From assembly GCF_016599855.1 (NCBI RefSeq), contig NZ_CP067041.1, forward strand, positions 4,154,001 to 4,218,000: 64,000 nucleotides of DNA, read 5' to 3'. Made by a program: the position numbers and the translations under genes. The notes beneath the pieces are model-generated. The model did not search any database. It worked only from the letters and a program-made list of their open reading frames with translations, and was not told the origin of the DNA. This stretch comes from Bradyrhizobium diazoefficiens. GTDB taxonomy: Bacteria; Pseudomonadota; Alphaproteobacteria; Rhizobiales; Xanthobacteraceae. Of the stretch, positions 18,283 through 30,250 are shown one piece after another. How positions within the stretch are numbered: the first letter of the stretch is position 1; every line of letters begins with the position of its first letter.

Positions 18283-20390
18283 TACTGGCCTCCAAAGCCG
18301 AACATGAACCAGGTGATCAGGCCGGCGGCGCCGATCAGCATGGCGAACGCATAGTGATAGAGATAGCCGGTCTGGATCTTCACGACATTGCGGGTGATGT
18401 CCAGTACGCGAGCCGAGATGCCGTCGGGGCCCAAGCCATCGATGATGAAGCCGTCGCCTTTTTTCCAGAGCTGATAGCCGATCCACTTCGCCGGACGGAC
18501 GAAGATGACGTCGTAGAGCTCGTCGAAGTACCATTTGTTGAGCAGGAACTGGTACAGCATGGGCTGGGTCTTCGCGAGCTCGACCGGCAAGTAGGGCTTG
18601 CGGATGTAGAAGGTGTAGGACACCAGGAAGCCGCCAACCATCATCACGAAGGGCAACCAGCCCAACAGCGGGGGCATGTGCTCCATATCCTCGAGGATAT
18701 GCGGGTTCATCTTCACGGATTCGCGGAAGAACTCTTCCACGCCGTGAGGCCCGGTGAACAGCTCCTTGAAGGGAAAGCCGGCGAGGACCGAACCGACGGC
18801 CAGCACGCCGATCGGGATCAGCATCCAGATCGGACTCTCATGCGCAGCCTCGTAGTGCTCCTGGTCGTGCGGCTCGCCGAAGAAGGTCTTGAACACCAGA
18901 CGCCAGGAATAGAACGAGGTCAGGCCGGCGGCCACGACCGTCAGCAGATAGGCGTAGGTCGAGAACGGATTGTGCGAGGCATAGGCCGCCTCGATGATCG
19001 CGTCCTTGGAGAAGTAGCCGGCGAACAGCGGGAAGCCAGTCAGCGCCAGCGTGCCGACGGTCATCACCGCGAACGTGTACGGAATCTTCTTCCAGAGGCC
19101 GCCCATGTTGCGGATGTCCTGCTCGTGGTGCATCGCGTAGATCACCGAGCCGGAGCCCAAGAATAGCAGTGCCTTGAAGAAGGCGTGCGTGAACAGGTGG
19201 AACATGCCAACCGAATAGGCCCCTGCTCCCATCGCCACGAACATGTAGCCGAGCTGCGAACAGGTCGAATACGCGACGATGCGCTTGATATCGTTCTGGA
19301 CGAGACCGATGGTCGCGGCGAAGAACGCCGTGGTCGCGCCGAAGAACATCACGACGGCCTGCGCGTTCGGCGCAAGCTCGAACAGCGGCGACAGGCGCGC
19401 CACCATGAAGACGCCGGCGGTGACCATGGTCGCGGCGTGGATCAGCGCCGACACAGGCGTCGGGCCTTCCATTGCGTCCGGCAACCAGGTGTGCAGCAGG
19501 AATTGCGCCGACTTGCCCATCGCGCCCATGAACAGCAAGATGCAGGTCAGCGTCAGCGCATCGGCATGCCAGCCGAGGAAGTCGATTGTCTTGCCGGTGA
19601 GGCCGGGCGCGGCATGGAAGATGGTCTCGAAATCGGTCGAGCCGACCAGTGCGAAAATCGCGAAGATGCCGAGCGCGAAGCCGAAATCGCCGACGCGGTT
19701 GACCACGAAAGCCTTGATGGCGGCGGCGTTCGCCGACGGCTTCTGGTACCAGAAGCCGATCAGCAGATAGCTCGCCAGACCGACGCCTTCCCAGCCGAAG
19801 AACAGCTGCACCAAATTGTCCGCCGTCACCAGCATCAGCATGGCGAAGGTGAACAGGCTGAGATAGCCGAAGAAGCGCGGCCGGTACGGATCCTCATCCA
19901 TGTAGCCGATGGAATAGAGGTGCACGAGCGAGGACACGGTCGTCACCACCACCAGCATCACGGCGGTCAGCGTGTCGACCCGAAGCGTCCACCAAACCTC
20001 GAGCTCGCCGGAGAAGATCCACGGCAGAAGCTGGATCCGGGTGTCATGGCCGTTGAAGCCGACATCGACCAGCGTGATCCAGGACAGCGCGGCCGCGACG
20101 AACAGCAACGCAGTGGTGATCAGCTCGGCGCCGCGCGAGCCCGCCGCCGGCGGTTCGACCGGGCCGTGGCCGTGATCATCGTGCCCGTCGCCGGGCTCAT
20201 GGTGGCTCTCGTGGACGACGGACGCATCCTCGTTGATCGTGTCGGACGCATGGACGTGCGCGCCGTGACCGTGGTCGCCGTGATGTTCGACCTTGTCGCC
20301 CGAGGGGTTACGGGCATGCGCGCCAACCAGGGCGATCAAGCCAGCGAGAATGGCGCCCAGCAGAGGCAGAAAGACAATTGCCTGGACCAT
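18282..20390 (-). CDS. nuoL: NADH-quinone oxidoreductase subunit L, with His-rich insertion
   Basis: This is the largest antiporter-like subunit (702 residues), with the lateral helix that braces the membrane arm. It shows [39 protein letters not shown] and [20 protein letters not shown]. Between the first and second membrane segments, residues ~34-78, lies a loop loaded with His, Asp and Glu ([15 protein letters not shown], then [17 protein letters not shown]). The E. coli protein, as I recall it, has no such loop there. The loop should face the periplasm or cytoplasm next to the first helix and might bind metal. Confidence 0.96.
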   Translation of the reverse strand: MVQAIVFLPLLGAILAGLIALVGAHARNPSGDKVEHHGDHGHGAHVHASDTINEDASVVHESHHEPGDGHDDHGHGPVEPPAAGSRGAELITTALLFVAAALSWITLVDVGFNGHDTRIQLLPWIFSGELEVWWTLRVDTLTAVMLVVVTTVSSLVHLYSIGYMDEDPYRPRFFGYLSLFTFAMLMLVTADNLVQLFFGWEGVGLASYLLIGFWYQKPSANAAAIKAFVVNRVGDFGFALGIFAIFALVGSTDFETIFHAAPGLTGKTIDFLGWHADALTLTCILLFMGAMGKSAQFLLHTWLPDAMEGPTPVSALIHAATMVTAGVFMVARLSPLFELAPNAQAVVMFFGATTAFFAATIGLVQNDIKRIVAYSTCSQLGYMFVAMGAGAYSVGMFHLFTHAFFKALLFLGSGSVIYAMHHEQDIRNMGGLWKKIPYTFAVMTVGTLALTGFPLFAGYFSKDAIIEAAYASHNPFSTYAYLLTVVAAGLTSFYSWRLVFKTFFGEPHDQEHYEAAHESPIWMLIPIGVLAVGSVLAGFPFKELFTGPHGVEEFFRESVKMNPHILEDMEHMPPLLGWLPFVMMVGGFLVSYTFYIRKPYLPVELAKTQPMLYQFLLNKWYFDELYDVIFVRPAKWIGYQLWKKGDGFIIDGLGPDGISARVLDITRNVVKIQTGYLYHYAFAMLIGAAGLITWFMFGFGGQ

Positions 20391-20404
20391 GATTTACTCT
20401 TTCC

Positions 20405-20476
20405 GCATGATCTCGGCGCAAACGCATTCTGCGTTTGTCGCCGGGGAAAACCGGTGTCCACTTTTCCGGATCATGC
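20405..20476. repeat. Dispersed palindromic repeat between nuoL and nuoK
   Basis: The element opens with GCATGATC and closes with GATCATGC, perfect inverted ends. Internally it carries the hairpin AAACGCA-TTC-TGCGTTT (20420-20436) and the motif GGGGAAAACCGGTGTCCACT. I recognise close variants as a high-copy intergenic element in Bradyrhizobium genomes, from memory. Here it fills most of the 91-base gap between two cotranscribed nuo genes, so it is transcribed and may form an RNA structure. Confidence 0.8.
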
Positions 20477-20478
20477 GC

Positions 20479-20787
20479 TCAGCCCTTCATCAGATTGACG
20501 TCCTCAACCGCGATCGAGCCGCGGTTGCGGAAATAGACCACCAGGATGGCGAGACCAATCGCGGCTTCGGCGGCCGCGACGGTCAAGACCAGCAGCGCGA
20601 AGACCTGGCCGACGATGTCGCCGAGGAATGTCGAAAATGCCACCAGGTTGATGTTGACCGAGAGCAGGATCAACTCGATCGACATCAGGATGACGATGAT
20701 GTTCTTACGGTTGAGGAAGATCCCGAGGATCCCGAGCGTGAACAGGATCGCGCCGACCGCCAGATAATGTCCGAGCCCGATCGTCAT
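20479..20787 (-). CDS. nuoK: NADH-quinone oxidoreductase subunit K
   Basis: This 102-residue protein has three membrane segments: [16 protein letters not shown], then [20 protein letters not shown] with the conserved Glu, and [18 protein letters not shown] with the second conserved Glu. It begins at ATG 20787, overlapping the nuoJ stop as ATGA; a start 9 bases upstream is possible but lacks support. Complex I membrane arm, next to NuoJ. Confidence 0.96.
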   Translation of the reverse strand: MTIGLGHYLAVGAILFTLGILGIFLNRKNIIVILMSIELILLSVNINLVAFSTFLGDIVGQVFALLVLTVAAAEAAIGLAILVVYFRNRGSIAVEDVNLMKG

Positions 20788-21422
20788 TTCACCCACTCCG
20801 CAGCGTCGGCGTCCGAGAGCCCCTGCCCCGACGCCACCTTGCGCATCGCCATCGCCATCTCGGGCGTGCGCGCGTTCTGAACGTTGATGTCCTGCCGCTT
20901 CACGCTCGCCTTGTGGCGCAGTGTCAGCACGATGGCGCCGATCATGGCGACCAGCAGCACCATGCCCGAGAGCTGGAAGTAATGGACGTACTTCGTATAG
21001 AGCACGAGACCCAGCGCCTCGGTGTTCGAGACGTTGGTCGGGATCGGCGCCGTGATGGTCTTGCTGACGCTCGGGTTGATGACCCAGACGCCGACGGTCA
21101 AGAGCAGCTCGAACAGGAAGATGCCGCCGATCACCAGGCCAACCGGCAGGTACTGGATGAAGCCTTCGCGCAACTCGGTGAAGTCGACGTCGAGCATCAT
21201 GATCACGAACAGGAACAGCACCGCGACCGCGCCGACATAGACGACGATCAGGATCATCGCGAGGAATTCGGCGCCCATCAGCACGAACAGGCCGGAGGCG
21301 TTGACGAAGGCCAGGATCAGGTACAGCACGGAGTGCACGGGATTGCGCGAGACAATCACCATTACCGCCGAGGCGACGCAGACGCCGGCGAAGAGATAGA
21401 AGAACAGCGCGGGAAGGATCAT
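20784..21422 (-). CDS. nuoJ: NADH-quinone oxidoreductase subunit J
   Basis: This 212-residue subunit has five hydrophobic helices. It shows [20 protein letters not shown] and [20 protein letters not shown], where the pi-bulge helix of ND6/NuoJ sits. The C-terminal soluble tail from residue ~165 onward ([20 protein letters not shown]) is typical of alphaproteobacterial members. It follows nuoI by 9 bases and overlaps nuoK. Confidence 0.96.
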   Translation of the reverse strand: MILPALFFYLFAGVCVASAVMVIVSRNPVHSVLYLILAFVNASGLFVLMGAEFLAMILIVVYVGAVAVLFLFVIMMLDVDFTELREGFIQYLPVGLVIGGIFLFELLLTVGVWVINPSVSKTITAPIPTNVSNTEALGLVLYTKYVHYFQLSGMVLLVAMIGAIVLTLRHKASVKRQDINVQNARTPEMAMAMRKVASGQGLSDADAAEWVK

Positions 21423-21431
21423 GCTCTCATC

Positions 21432-21926
21432 TCACCGGTAAGGCGCGTCGAGCTCGATCGCCTTGGCGATCTCGCGTTCCCAGCGGTCACCGTTGGCGAG
21501 CAGCTTGGCCTTATCATACAACAGTTCCTCGCGGGTCTCGGTCGAGAACTCGAAGTTCGGACCTTCGACGATGGCGTCAACCGGGCAGGCCTCCTGGCAG
21601 AGGCCGCAATAGATGCACTTCACCATGTCGATGTCATAGCGCACGGTGCGGCGGGTGCCGTCATTGCGACGCGGGCCGGCCTCGATGGTGATGGCCTGCG
21701 CCGGGCAGATCGCCTCGCACAGCTTGCAGGCGATGCAGCGCTCTTCACCGTTCGGATAGCGGCGCAGCGCATGCTCGCCGCGGAAGCGCGGCGAGATCGG
21801 CCCCTTCTCGAACGGATAGTTCAGCGTCGGCTTCGGCTGGAAGAAATAGCGCATGGCGAGGAAGAACGCCGAGACGAATTCCGACAGCAGGAGCGAGCGC
21901 GCAGTGGCGTTGATGTTGATACCCAT
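21432..21926 (-). CDS. nuoI: NADH-quinone oxidoreductase subunit I
   Basis: This 164-residue iron-sulfur subunit of the Complex I connecting arm carries two [4Fe-4S] motifs, [12 protein letters not shown] at about residues 62-73 and [12 protein letters not shown] near 101-112, which hold clusters N6a and N6b. ATG 21926 ([15 protein letters not shown]) was chosen because the longer frame only shadows nuoH. The nuoH stop is 9 bases upstream. Confidence 0.96.
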   Translation of the reverse strand: MGININATARSLLLSEFVSAFFLAMRYFFQPKPTLNYPFEKGPISPRFRGEHALRRYPNGEERCIACKLCEAICPAQAITIEAGPRRNDGTRRTVRYDIDMVKCIYCGLCQEACPVDAIVEGPNFEFSTETREELLYDKAKLLANGDRWEREIAKAIELDAPYR

Positions 21927-21934
21927 GACGGCCC

Positions 21935-23002
21935 TCACTTCGGTGCGATGCCGGCGAATTGCAGCACACCGGCCACCACGACCACCATCGCCAGCGACAG
22001 CGGCAGGAATACCTTCCAGCCGAGGCGCATCAGTTGGTCGTAGCGGTAGCGCGGCACGATCGCCTTCGCCATCGCGAACAGGAAGAACATGAAGAACACT
22101 TTGAGCGAGAACCAGATGATCCCCGGCACCCAGTTGAAGGGCGGCAGGTCCACCGGCGGCAGCCAGCCTCCGAGGAACAGGATGGTCGCCATCGCGCACA
22201 TCGTGACGATCGCAACGTACTCGCCGAGCATGAACAGCAGATACGGCGTCGAGCCGTATTCGACCATGAAGCCGGCAACGAGCTCCGATTCCGCCTCGAC
22301 CAGGTCGAACGGCGGACGGTTGGTCTCCGCCAGCGCCGAGACGTAGAACACCACGAACATCGGGAACAGCGGCCAGACGTACCAGTTCAGGATCGAGAGT
22401 TGCGGCAAGCCGATCAGGTTCGCAAACCCGTGCAGCTTCTGCGCCTCGACCACGCCCGAGAGATTCAGCGTGCCGGCGCAGAGCAACACCGTGATGATCA
22501 CGAAGCCGATCGAGACCTCGTAAGACACCATCTGTGCCGCCGAGCGCAGCGCGGCCAGAAACGGGTATTTCGAATTTGACGACCAGCCGGCCATGATGAT
22601 GCCGTAGATCGACAGCGACGAGATCGCGAAGATGAAGAGGATGCCGACATTGATGTCGGAGATCACCCAGCCGAGATTGGTCGGGATCACCGCCCAGGCC
22701 GCGAGCGCGAGCACGCACGAGACCAAGGGAGCAAGGAGAAACACGCCCTTGTTGGCGCCGGCGGGAATGATCGGCTCCTTCAGCACGAACTTCAAGAGGT
22801 CGGCGAAGGACTGGAACAGGCCCCAGGGCCCGACCACGTTCGGGCCGCGGCGGATCTGCACCGCCGCCCAGATCTTGCGGTCTGCAAGCAGGATGTAGGC
22901 GATCGCGACCAGCAAGACGACGAGCACCAGCAGGCTCTCCGCGACCATGATGATCAGCGGCCAGAGGAAGCCGGTCCAGAATGCGCTTTCGAAGAATTCC
23001 AT
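21935..23002 (-). CDS. nuoH: NADH-quinone oxidoreductase subunit H
   Basis: This 355-residue membrane subunit helps form the quinone-binding chamber. The family motifs are [20 protein letters not shown] near residues 40-60, [20 protein letters not shown] (acidic quinone-site loop) and VEYGS. About eight helices are present. It starts at ATG 23002, six bases after the nuoG stop. Confidence 0.96.
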   Translation of the reverse strand: MEFFESAFWTGFLWPLIIMVAESLLVLVVLLVAIAYILLADRKIWAAVQIRRGPNVVGPWGLFQSFADLLKFVLKEPIIPAGANKGVFLLAPLVSCVLALAAWAVIPTNLGWVISDINVGILFIFAISSLSIYGIIMAGWSSNSKYPFLAALRSAAQMVSYEVSIGFVIITVLLCAGTLNLSGVVEAQKLHGFANLIGLPQLSILNWYVWPLFPMFVVFYVSALAETNRPPFDLVEAESELVAGFMVEYGSTPYLLFMLGEYVAIVTMCAMATILFLGGWLPPVDLPPFNWVPGIIWFSLKVFFMFFLFAMAKAIVPRYRYDQLMRLGWKVFLPLSLAMVVVVAGVLQFAGIAPK

Positions 23003-23007
23003 CTAGC

Positions 23008-25083
23008 TCACTCCGCTGCGGTCAGCATCTGCCCGGAGGCAAGCCGCGAGCATTCCGCCATCACGGCGGACGCCCGCGCGATTGGGTTGGTCAAATAGAA
23101 GTCCTCGATAACAGCCTTGAACGGCGCCTTCTCCGGCGTGCCGCCCTTCCCCGCCAGCTTCCTGATCTGGTCGGCGGAGCCCGCCTCGATCTGGTCGAGC
23201 CGGATCAGATGCGGCACCGCATTGAAGAGCGCCTGGCGCAGCGCTGCGAGCGAGTCGTAGCCGAGCTTCTTGCCGAGCGCTTCCGACAACGCGCGGATGA
23301 TCGCCCAGTCCTCGCGGGCTTCGCCCGGCGGGAACGCGGCGCGGCCGGTCATCTGCACGCGGCCTTCGGTGTTGACGTAGATCGCGGACTTCTCGGTGTA
23401 GGCGGCCGCCGGCAGGATCACGTCAGCGCGGTGCGCGCCGCGGTCGCCGTGGGTGCCGATATAGACCACGAAAGTGCCATCCGGCGCCTTGATCTCGTCG
23501 GCACCGAGCAGGAACAGCAGATCGAGCGTGCCGAAGGTCGTCATCTGTGCGGCGTTCAGCCCGCCTTGACCGGCAACGAAGCCGATGTCGAGCGCACCGA
23601 CACGCGAGGCGGTCTCGTGCAGCACGCCGAAGCCGTTCCAGCCGTCCTTCACCGCGCCGACGTCGAACGCGAGCTTGGCGGCGCTTGCGAGAATGGCGGC
23701 GCCGTCGCGACGCGACGTCGCGCCCGCGCCGACCAGAATGACTGGATTCTTGGCGTTCTTCAGCACATCCATGAAGGAGTGCTTGCCGGCCGCGAGCTCG
23801 CTGAGCGTCTCACTGCCCGCGCCGAGATAGTCATAGTCGTAAGTGAGATCGGCTTTGGCGCCAATCACACCGACCTTGAAGCCGCCGGCACGCCAGCGTT
23901 TGCGGATGCGGGCGTTGAACACCGCCGCCTCTTTCCGCGGATTGGCGCCGACGATGAGCAGCGCATCAGCCTGCTCGACGCCTGCGAGCGTCGGGTTGAA
24001 GATGTAGGAGCCACGGCCAAGCGCGGGATCGAAGGCATCGCCGCCCTGCACCGCCAGATTGGCCGAGTCGAATTTTGCCAAGAGATCCTTCAGCGCGAAC
24101 ATTTCTTCGACGCCGGCGAGGTCACCGGCGATCGCGCCGATACGCTTGCCGTCGGTACGCGCCGCCTTGGCGGCGATCGCGGCGAAGGCCTCGGGCCAGC
24201 TCGCCGCACGCAGCTTGCCGGCTTCGCGGATATAGGGCCGGTCGAGCCGCTGGGTGCGCAGGCCGTCGACGACGTGGCGGGTCTTGTCGGAGATCCACTC
24301 CTCGTTCACGGCCTCGTTGATGCGCGGAAGAATGCGCATCACCTCGCGGCCGCGGGTATCGACGCGGATCGCCGATCCGACGCCGTCCATGACGTCGATC
24401 GACTGGGTCTTGCCGAGCTCCCACGGGCGCGCCGCGAAGGCATAGGGCTTCGAGGTCAGCGCGCCGACCGGGCAGATGTCGACGAGATTGCCTTGCAGTT
24501 CGGACGTCAGCGCGTGCTCAAGATAGGTCGTGATCTCCATGTCCTCGCCGCGTCCCGTCGCGCCCATCTCGGGGGCGCCGGCGACTTCCGCCGAGAAGCG
24601 GACGCAGCGCGTGCACTGGATGCAGCGGTTCATCGAGGTCTTGACCAGCGCGCCGAGATATTTGTCCTCGACCGCGCGCTTGTTCTCGGCAAAGCGGCTG
24701 GTGTCGACACCATAGCCCATCGCCTGGTCTTGCAGGTCGCATTCGCCGCCCTGATCGCAGATCGGGCAGTCCAGCGGATGGTTGATCAGAAGGAATTCCA
24801 TCACGCCTTCGCGTGCCTTCTTCACCATCGGCGAACGCGTGGAAATTTCCGGCGGCTCGCCCTTGGGGCCCGGACGGCAGTCGCGCACGCCCCAGGCGCA
24901 GCTCGCGACCGGCTTCGGGCCGCCCTTCACCTCGACGAGGCACATCCGGCAATTGCCGGCGATCGACAGCCGCTCGTGGTAGCAGAAGCGCGGAATCTCG
25001 GCGCCAGCCGCCTCGCACGCCTGAAGCAGCGTGTATTCGGCGGGAACATCGATCTCTTTGCCGTCGATGATGAGCTTCGTCAT
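23008..25083 (-). CDS. nuoG: NADH-quinone oxidoreductase subunit G
   Basis: This 691-residue electron-input subunit starts with a [2Fe-2S] ferredoxin domain ([20 protein letters not shown]). A His/Cys-ligated cluster region follows ([20 protein letters not shown]), then [10 protein letters not shown] and [10 protein letters not shown] for the [4Fe-4S] clusters. The C-terminal two-thirds is a molybdopterin-oxidoreductase-like fold that is inactive in Complex I. ATG 25083 ([11 protein letters not shown]) was chosen over an extended frame, which runs into the small gene upstream. Confidence 0.96.
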   Translation of the reverse strand: MTKLIIDGKEIDVPAEYTLLQACEAAGAEIPRFCYHERLSIAGNCRMCLVEVKGGPKPVASCAWGVRDCRPGPKGEPPEISTRSPMVKKAREGVMEFLLINHPLDCPICDQGGECDLQDQAMGYGVDTSRFAENKRAVEDKYLGALVKTSMNRCIQCTRCVRFSAEVAGAPEMGATGRGEDMEITTYLEHALTSELQGNLVDICPVGALTSKPYAFAARPWELGKTQSIDVMDGVGSAIRVDTRGREVMRILPRINEAVNEEWISDKTRHVVDGLRTQRLDRPYIREAGKLRAASWPEAFAAIAAKAARTDGKRIGAIAGDLAGVEEMFALKDLLAKFDSANLAVQGGDAFDPALGRGSYIFNPTLAGVEQADALLIVGANPRKEAAVFNARIRKRWRAGGFKVGVIGAKADLTYDYDYLGAGSETLSELAAGKHSFMDVLKNAKNPVILVGAGATSRRDGAAILASAAKLAFDVGAVKDGWNGFGVLHETASRVGALDIGFVAGQGGLNAAQMTTFGTLDLLFLLGADEIKAPDGTFVVYIGTHGDRGAHRADVILPAAAYTEKSAIYVNTEGRVQMTGRAAFPPGEAREDWAIIRALSEALGKKLGYDSLAALRQALFNAVPHLIRLDQIEAGSADQIRKLAGKGGTPEKAPFKAVIEDFYLTNPIARASAVMAECSRLASGQMLTAAE

Positions 25084-25096
25084 TGGCTCAGGTCTC

Positions 25097-25306
25097 TCAA
25101 TGCGTTGCGTCGGACAGTTCGAGGCGTCTCTCGATGCGGTCGACGCGAATCTCCAGGCGATCAAGTCTGCGGTTCACACCGGCCAAGCCTTCTTCCACCG
25201 CCGTGACGCGAGTTTTCAGGTCTTGCAGATCATCCGCCATTCGCTCAGTCCGCTGATCGATCTTGCGCAGGATTGCAAGCACGATGTTATCCGGCTGATC
25301 CGTCAT
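25097..25306 (-). CDS. Small coiled-coil protein embedded between nuoF and nuoG
   Basis: This 69-residue soluble protein begins MTDQPDNIVLAILRKIDQRT and continues as nearly one uninterrupted heptad-repeat helix (LQDLKTRVTAVEEGL, then NRRLDRLEIRVDRIERRLEL), so a parallel dimeric or trimeric coiled coil is expected. It has no membrane segment. It lies 9 bases behind nuoF's end and 13 bases before nuoG's start, so it is cotranscribed with Complex I genes. Its N-terminus resembles that of the small protein at 30247-30498 ([15 protein letters not shown]). Function unknown; an assembly or docking role is only a guess. Confidence 0.75.
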   Translation of the reverse strand: MTDQPDNIVLAILRKIDQRTERMADDLQDLKTRVTAVEEGLAGVNRRLDRLEIRVDRIERRLELSDATH

Positions 25307-25315
25307 CGTCCTCTC

Positions 25316-26641
<1,326 letters not shown>

Positions 26642-26656
26642 ATCAGTGCTTTCCGA

Positions 26657-26860
26657 TCAACGGTTGGCCTGCTTGTAGGCAAGCCCGGCGGCGCAGACGG
26701 CGAAGGTCAGCGCCCAGAGCAGACTGGTTTCCTGCGTCGCGTTCATCGCGAAGCGCTGCAGCAGGAACATGAAAGCGGCGGCGAGCGCGGAGTGCATGGC
26801 GACGAAGCCCCATTTCTTCACGGCTTCGCTCCTGCGGTTCACCTGAGACGGAAGACCCAT
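26657..26860 (-). CDS. Small membrane protein embedded between nuoE and nuoF
   Basis: This 67-residue protein has a basic N-terminus (SQVNRRSEAVKKWGF) and two hydrophobic stretches, one around residues 20-38 (FVAMHSALAAAFMFLLQRFA) and one around 45-62 (SLLWALTFAVCAAGLAY). It probably folds as a membrane hairpin. Its ATG shares one base with the nuoE stop (TGATG), which is strong evidence for coupled translation. I know no function; it may be an accessory subunit or assembly factor of Complex I. Confidence 0.75.
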   Translation of the reverse strand: MGLPSQVNRRSEAVKKWGFVAMHSALAAAFMFLLQRFAMNATQETSLLWALTFAVCAAGLAYKQANR

Positions 26861-27471
26861 CAGGAGGTCTCCTTCAACGTGGTCGGCCCGCCCGCCGGCG
26901 CGGAGAACTGGCGGCCGTTCTGCGGACCGGGCTTCGGCGGATTGCCGGAGGCGAAGCCGTCGAGCACCTTGCCAAAGCTCTCCTTGGTCAGGTCCTCATA
27001 GGTATCCTTGCCAATCAGCACCATCGGTGCGTTCACGCAGGCCCCTAAGCACTCGACCTCTTCCCAGCTGAAATTGCCGTCCTTGGAGAGATGGAACGGA
27101 TCGTGATGGATCCGGCTCTCGCAGACATGGATGAGGTCTTCGGCGCCGCGCAGCCGGCACGGCGTGGTGCCGCAGACCTGGACGTGAGCCTTCTTGCCGA
27201 CGGGGGCAAGCTGGAACATCGTGTAGAAGGTCGCGACTTCGAGCACGCGGATATAGGGCATGTTGAGCATGTCGGCGATGACGCGGATCGCGGCTTCCGG
27301 CACCCAGCCGTCGTGCTGCTCCTGCGCACGCCACATGATCGCGATCACAGCGGAAGCCTGGCGTCCCGCCGGATATTTCGCGATCTGCTGCTTCGCGAAT
27401 GCAAGGTTCTCGTCCGTGAACGCAAAGCTCGCGGGCTGGACTTCCTTGGGTGCTAATCGGCGAACGGACAT
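26860..27471 (-). CDS. nuoE: NADH-quinone oxidoreductase subunit E
   Basis: This 203-residue thioredoxin-like [2Fe-2S] subunit of the NADH-dehydrogenase module has cluster ligands in [13 protein letters not shown] near residue 95 and in [11 protein letters not shown] near residue 140. The N-terminal helical bundle is present ([20 protein letters not shown]). A Pro/Gly-rich C-terminal tail from ~175 on is usual in alphaproteobacteria. It begins at ATG 27471, 12 bases after the methyltransferase stop. Confidence 0.96.
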   Translation of the reverse strand: MSVRRLAPKEVQPASFAFTDENLAFAKQQIAKYPAGRQASAVIAIMWRAQEQHDGWVPEAAIRVIADMLNMPYIRVLEVATFYTMFQLAPVGKKAHVQVCGTTPCRLRGAEDLIHVCESRIHHDPFHLSKDGNFSWEEVECLGACVNAPMVLIGKDTYEDLTKESFGKVLDGFASGNPPKPGPQNGRQFSAPAGGPTTLKETS

Positions 27472-27483
27472 CTCTTCAATCTC

Positions 27484-28446
27484 TCACTGCATACGGCGCG
27501 CGGTTTTGCCATTCAGGGCATTGATCCTGTCCTGCCAGAATGCGCTTGCGGTGCCGAAAACGTTGTAGCCGACATGAGTCGAGACCTTGATGCGGTCGAG
27601 GATCGACAGCTCGGTCACGGTCTCCAGCCGGTTGGTGCGCGGATCGAGCACCATCAGCTTCAGCGGGGTCTGTTCGAGGATGTAGCGCGACACCGCATGC
27701 GAACGGTCGCTGCCGTGCTCCTCGCACATGATGACGCTGTCGGCCTGGAGCAGCCGGGCGCCGCCCTTGATCGCCTCGATCTCGACGCCCTCGACGTCGA
27801 GCTTGATCAGGTACTTGCCGGTGCTCGCGACCTTGCCGTCGTCGATCAGATTGTCGAGCGCGAGAACAGGCACGTCCTCACCGCCGGCCGATGCGTCGCC
27901 GGCGATGCTGAACGCCTCATGCTTGGTGCCTGATAGCCGCGCGGTGCCGCGCGAGGCGCCGATCGCGCATTTCATGGTCTCGAAGCGATTGCCGTTGACG
28001 CGCGCATTGTTGGCAAGCTTCGGATAGTTCTGCCCTGACGGCTCGATCGCGATCGCCTTGTGCGAGCCGAACGGCTTGCTCGACACCAGCACCGACCAGT
28101 AGCCGTAGTTGGCACCGCAATCGAGCAAGGTGTAATCGACATCGATGGAGTCGGCGAACAACAGCTCCAGCTCGTCTTCGTAATTGTAGGAGCGGTTGAG
28201 CAGCTTGCTCCAGTAGCCGTCGCCATAGGGGAATTCGAACACTGCGTCCGGGTTGAGCCTGATCGCGATGTTGCGCTGGGGGAGCGTTTTCCGCAGCAGA
28301 TTGGCGCAGGCGATGTAGCCCATGTGAGAGAAGTGCGATGAGATCTTCGATCCGGTCACGAGCGCCAAGGCAGCCGTCCGCTCCCACAGGTTGGCCCCTT
28401 CAAGGGCCCCCGAGGTGCGGTCAAACTGGATTGGCGCCTGCGCCAT
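27484..28446 (-). CDS. FkbM-family SAM-dependent methyltransferase inside the nuo operon
   Basis: This 320-residue protein carries a Rossmann methyltransferase domain. Motif I is DYTLLDCGANYGYWSVLVSS at about residues 104-123, followed by AIAIEPSGQNYPKLANNARV. The FkbM hallmarks VLALDNLID and YLIKLDVEGVEIEAIKGGA follow, then ADSVIMCEEHG. No signal peptide is seen. Its ATG shares a base with the nuoD stop (TGATG), so translation is coupled to Complex I genes. The substrate cannot be read from sequence. FkbM enzymes O-methylate sugars, polyketides or other hydroxyls. NDUFAF7-type methylation of NuoD comes from a different family, so a link is only suggestive. Confidence 0.88.
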   Translation of the reverse strand: MAQAPIQFDRTSGALEGANLWERTAALALVTGSKISSHFSHMGYIACANLLRKTLPQRNIAIRLNPDAVFEFPYGDGYWSKLLNRSYNYEDELELLFADSIDVDYTLLDCGANYGYWSVLVSSKPFGSHKAIAIEPSGQNYPKLANNARVNGNRFETMKCAIGASRGTARLSGTKHEAFSIAGDASAGGEDVPVLALDNLIDDGKVASTGKYLIKLDVEGVEIEAIKGGARLLQADSVIMCEEHGSDRSHAVSRYILEQTPLKLMVLDPRTNRLETVTELSILDRIKVSTHVGYNVFGTASAFWQDRINALNGKTARRMQ

Positions 28447-29642
28447 CACCGATCGACCTCTCCGAATACGATGTCGAGCGAGCCGAGAATGGCCGAGACG
28501 TCGGCCAGCAGATGCCCGCGGCAGATGTGGTCCATCGCCTGCAGATGGGCAAAGCCCGGCGCGCGGATCTTGCACTTGTAGGGCTTGTTGGTGCCGTCGG
28601 AGATCAGATAGACGCCGAACTCGCCCTTCGGTGCTTCGACCGCGGCGTAGACCTCGCCGGCCGGCACGTGAACGCCCTCGGTGTAGAGCTTGAAGTGGTG
28701 GATCAGCGCTTCCATCGAGCGCTTCATCTCGCCGCGGCGCGGCGGCGCGACCTTGTTGTCCTCGACGACGACGGGGCCCTTCCCTTCGGCTGCATTCAGC
28801 TTCTGGATGCACTGCTTCATGATGCGCACGGACTGGCGCATCTCTTCCATGCGGATCAGATAGCGGTCGTAGCAATCGCCGTTCTTGCCGATCGGAATGT
28901 CGAAATCCATCTCGGCGTAGCATTCATAGGGCTGCGACTTGCGCAGATCCCAGGCCGCGCCCGAGCCGCGCACCATCACGCCCGAAAAGCCCCACGCCCA
29001 AGCTTCCTTCAGCGGCACGACGCCGATATCGACGTTGCGCTGCTTGAAGATGCGGTTGCCGGTGAGCAGGCGATCGAGGTCATCAACCACTTTAAGGAAC
29101 GGATCGCACCAGGCCTCGATGTCGTCGACCAGCTTTCGCGGCAGGTCCTGATGCACGCCGCCGACGCGGAAGAAGGCTGCGTGCATGCGGCTGCCCGAGG
29201 CGCGCTCGTAGAACACCATCAGCTTCTCGCGCTCTTCAAAACCCCACAGCGGCGGGGTCAGGGCGCCGACGTCCATCGCCTGCGTGGTGACATTGAGAAG
29301 GTGAGAGAGGATGCGGCCGATCTCGCAATAGAGCACGCGGATCAGCTGGCCGCGGCGCGGCACCTCGATGCCGAGCAGCTTTTCGGCGGCGAGGCAGAAG
29401 GCATGCTCCTGGTTCATTGGCGCGACATAGTCGAGCCGGTCGAAATACGGGATCGCCTGGAGATAGGTCTTCTGCTCGATCAGCTTCTCGGTGCCACGGT
29501 GAAGCAGGCCGATATGCGGGTCGACGCGCTCGACGACTTCGCCGTCGAGTTCCAGCACCAGACGCAACACGCCATGCGCGGCCGGGTGCTGCGGGCCGAA
29601 ATTGATAGTGAAGTTACGGAGATGCTGCGGTTGCTCGTTCAT
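28446..29642 (-). CDS. nuoD: NADH-quinone oxidoreductase subunit D
   Basis: This 49-kDa-type subunit (398 residues) helps form the quinone pocket. It shows [20 protein letters not shown] near residue 15, with the quinone-site His, and [20 protein letters not shown] and [15 protein letters not shown]. The C-terminal DIVFGEVDR is standard. ATG 29642 was chosen over a TTG at 29648. It is separate from nuoC (two-base gap), not fused as in E. coli. Confidence 0.96.
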   Translation of the reverse strand: MNEQPQHLRNFTINFGPQHPAAHGVLRLVLELDGEVVERVDPHIGLLHRGTEKLIEQKTYLQAIPYFDRLDYVAPMNQEHAFCLAAEKLLGIEVPRRGQLIRVLYCEIGRILSHLLNVTTQAMDVGALTPPLWGFEEREKLMVFYERASGSRMHAAFFRVGGVHQDLPRKLVDDIEAWCDPFLKVVDDLDRLLTGNRIFKQRNVDIGVVPLKEAWAWGFSGVMVRGSGAAWDLRKSQPYECYAEMDFDIPIGKNGDCYDRYLIRMEEMRQSVRIMKQCIQKLNAAEGKGPVVVEDNKVAPPRRGEMKRSMEALIHHFKLYTEGVHVPAGEVYAAVEAPKGEFGVYLISDGTNKPYKCKIRAPGFAHLQAMDHICRGHLLADVSAILGSLDIVFGEVDR

Positions 29643-29644
29643 GA

Positions 29645-30250
29645 TCAACTCTTCGGCCCCGCTTTTTCATCCCCCGGCAACGGATAGTCCGCCCCTTCCC
29701 ACGGCGAGAGGAAATCGAACTTGCGGAATTCCTGGCTGAGCTTGACGGGCTCGTACACCACCCGCTTCTCCTGATCGTCGTAGCGGACCTCGACGAAGCC
29801 AGTGAGCGGGAAATCCTTGCGCAGCGGATGTCCTTCGAAACCGTAATCGGTGAGGATGCGGCGCATGTCGGGGTGGCCGACGAAGAACACGCCGTAGAGG
29901 TCGTAGGCCTCGCGCTCGAACCAGTCGGCGCCGGGGAACACCTCGATCAGCGACGGCACCTGCGTGGTCTCGTCGGCCTGGGCCTTGAGCCGGATCCGCG
30001 TGTTCAGGGTTGGTGACAGGAAGTGATAGATCACGTCGAAGCGCTTTTCGCGCGCGGGATAGTCCGCGGCCGTGATGTCGGTGAAGTTGACGAAACGGCA
30101 ATTCGGATCGTCGCGGAGGTACGTGACCACCTCGACGATCTTGCTCACGTCAACGTTCAGCGAGAGCTGATCGAAGGCAACATCGTATCCCGTCACCCCG
30201 TTGGGCAACGCCGCCTTGATGGCTTCTCCGAGTTCGGCAAGCTTGTTCAC
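29645..30250 (-). CDS. nuoC: NADH-quinone oxidoreductase subunit C
   Basis: This 201-residue 30-kDa-type subunit has [20 protein letters not shown] at about residues 105-125, then [20 protein letters not shown] and the C-terminal [14 protein letters not shown]. It starts with GTG 30250, which overlaps the stop of the upstream small coiled-coil gene (GTGA). Peripheral arm of Complex I. Confidence 0.96.
   Translation of the reverse strand: MNKLAELGEAIKAALPNGVTGYDVAFDQLSLNVDVSKIVEVVTYLRDDPNCRFVNFTDITAADYPAREKRFDVIYHFLSPTLNTRIRLKAQADETTQVPSLIEVFPGADWFEREAYDLYGVFFVGHPDMRRILTDYGFEGHPLRKDFPLTGFVEVRYDDQEKRVVYEPVKLSQEFRKFDFLSPWEGADYPLPGDEKAGPKS

Noticed and set aside
22981..25206. Long open frame (741 codons) on the plus strand opposite nuoG
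   Set aside because: It is antisense to a certain gene and has an unnatural composition (R, H, D, Q-rich). GC-rich third positions commonly create such shadows.
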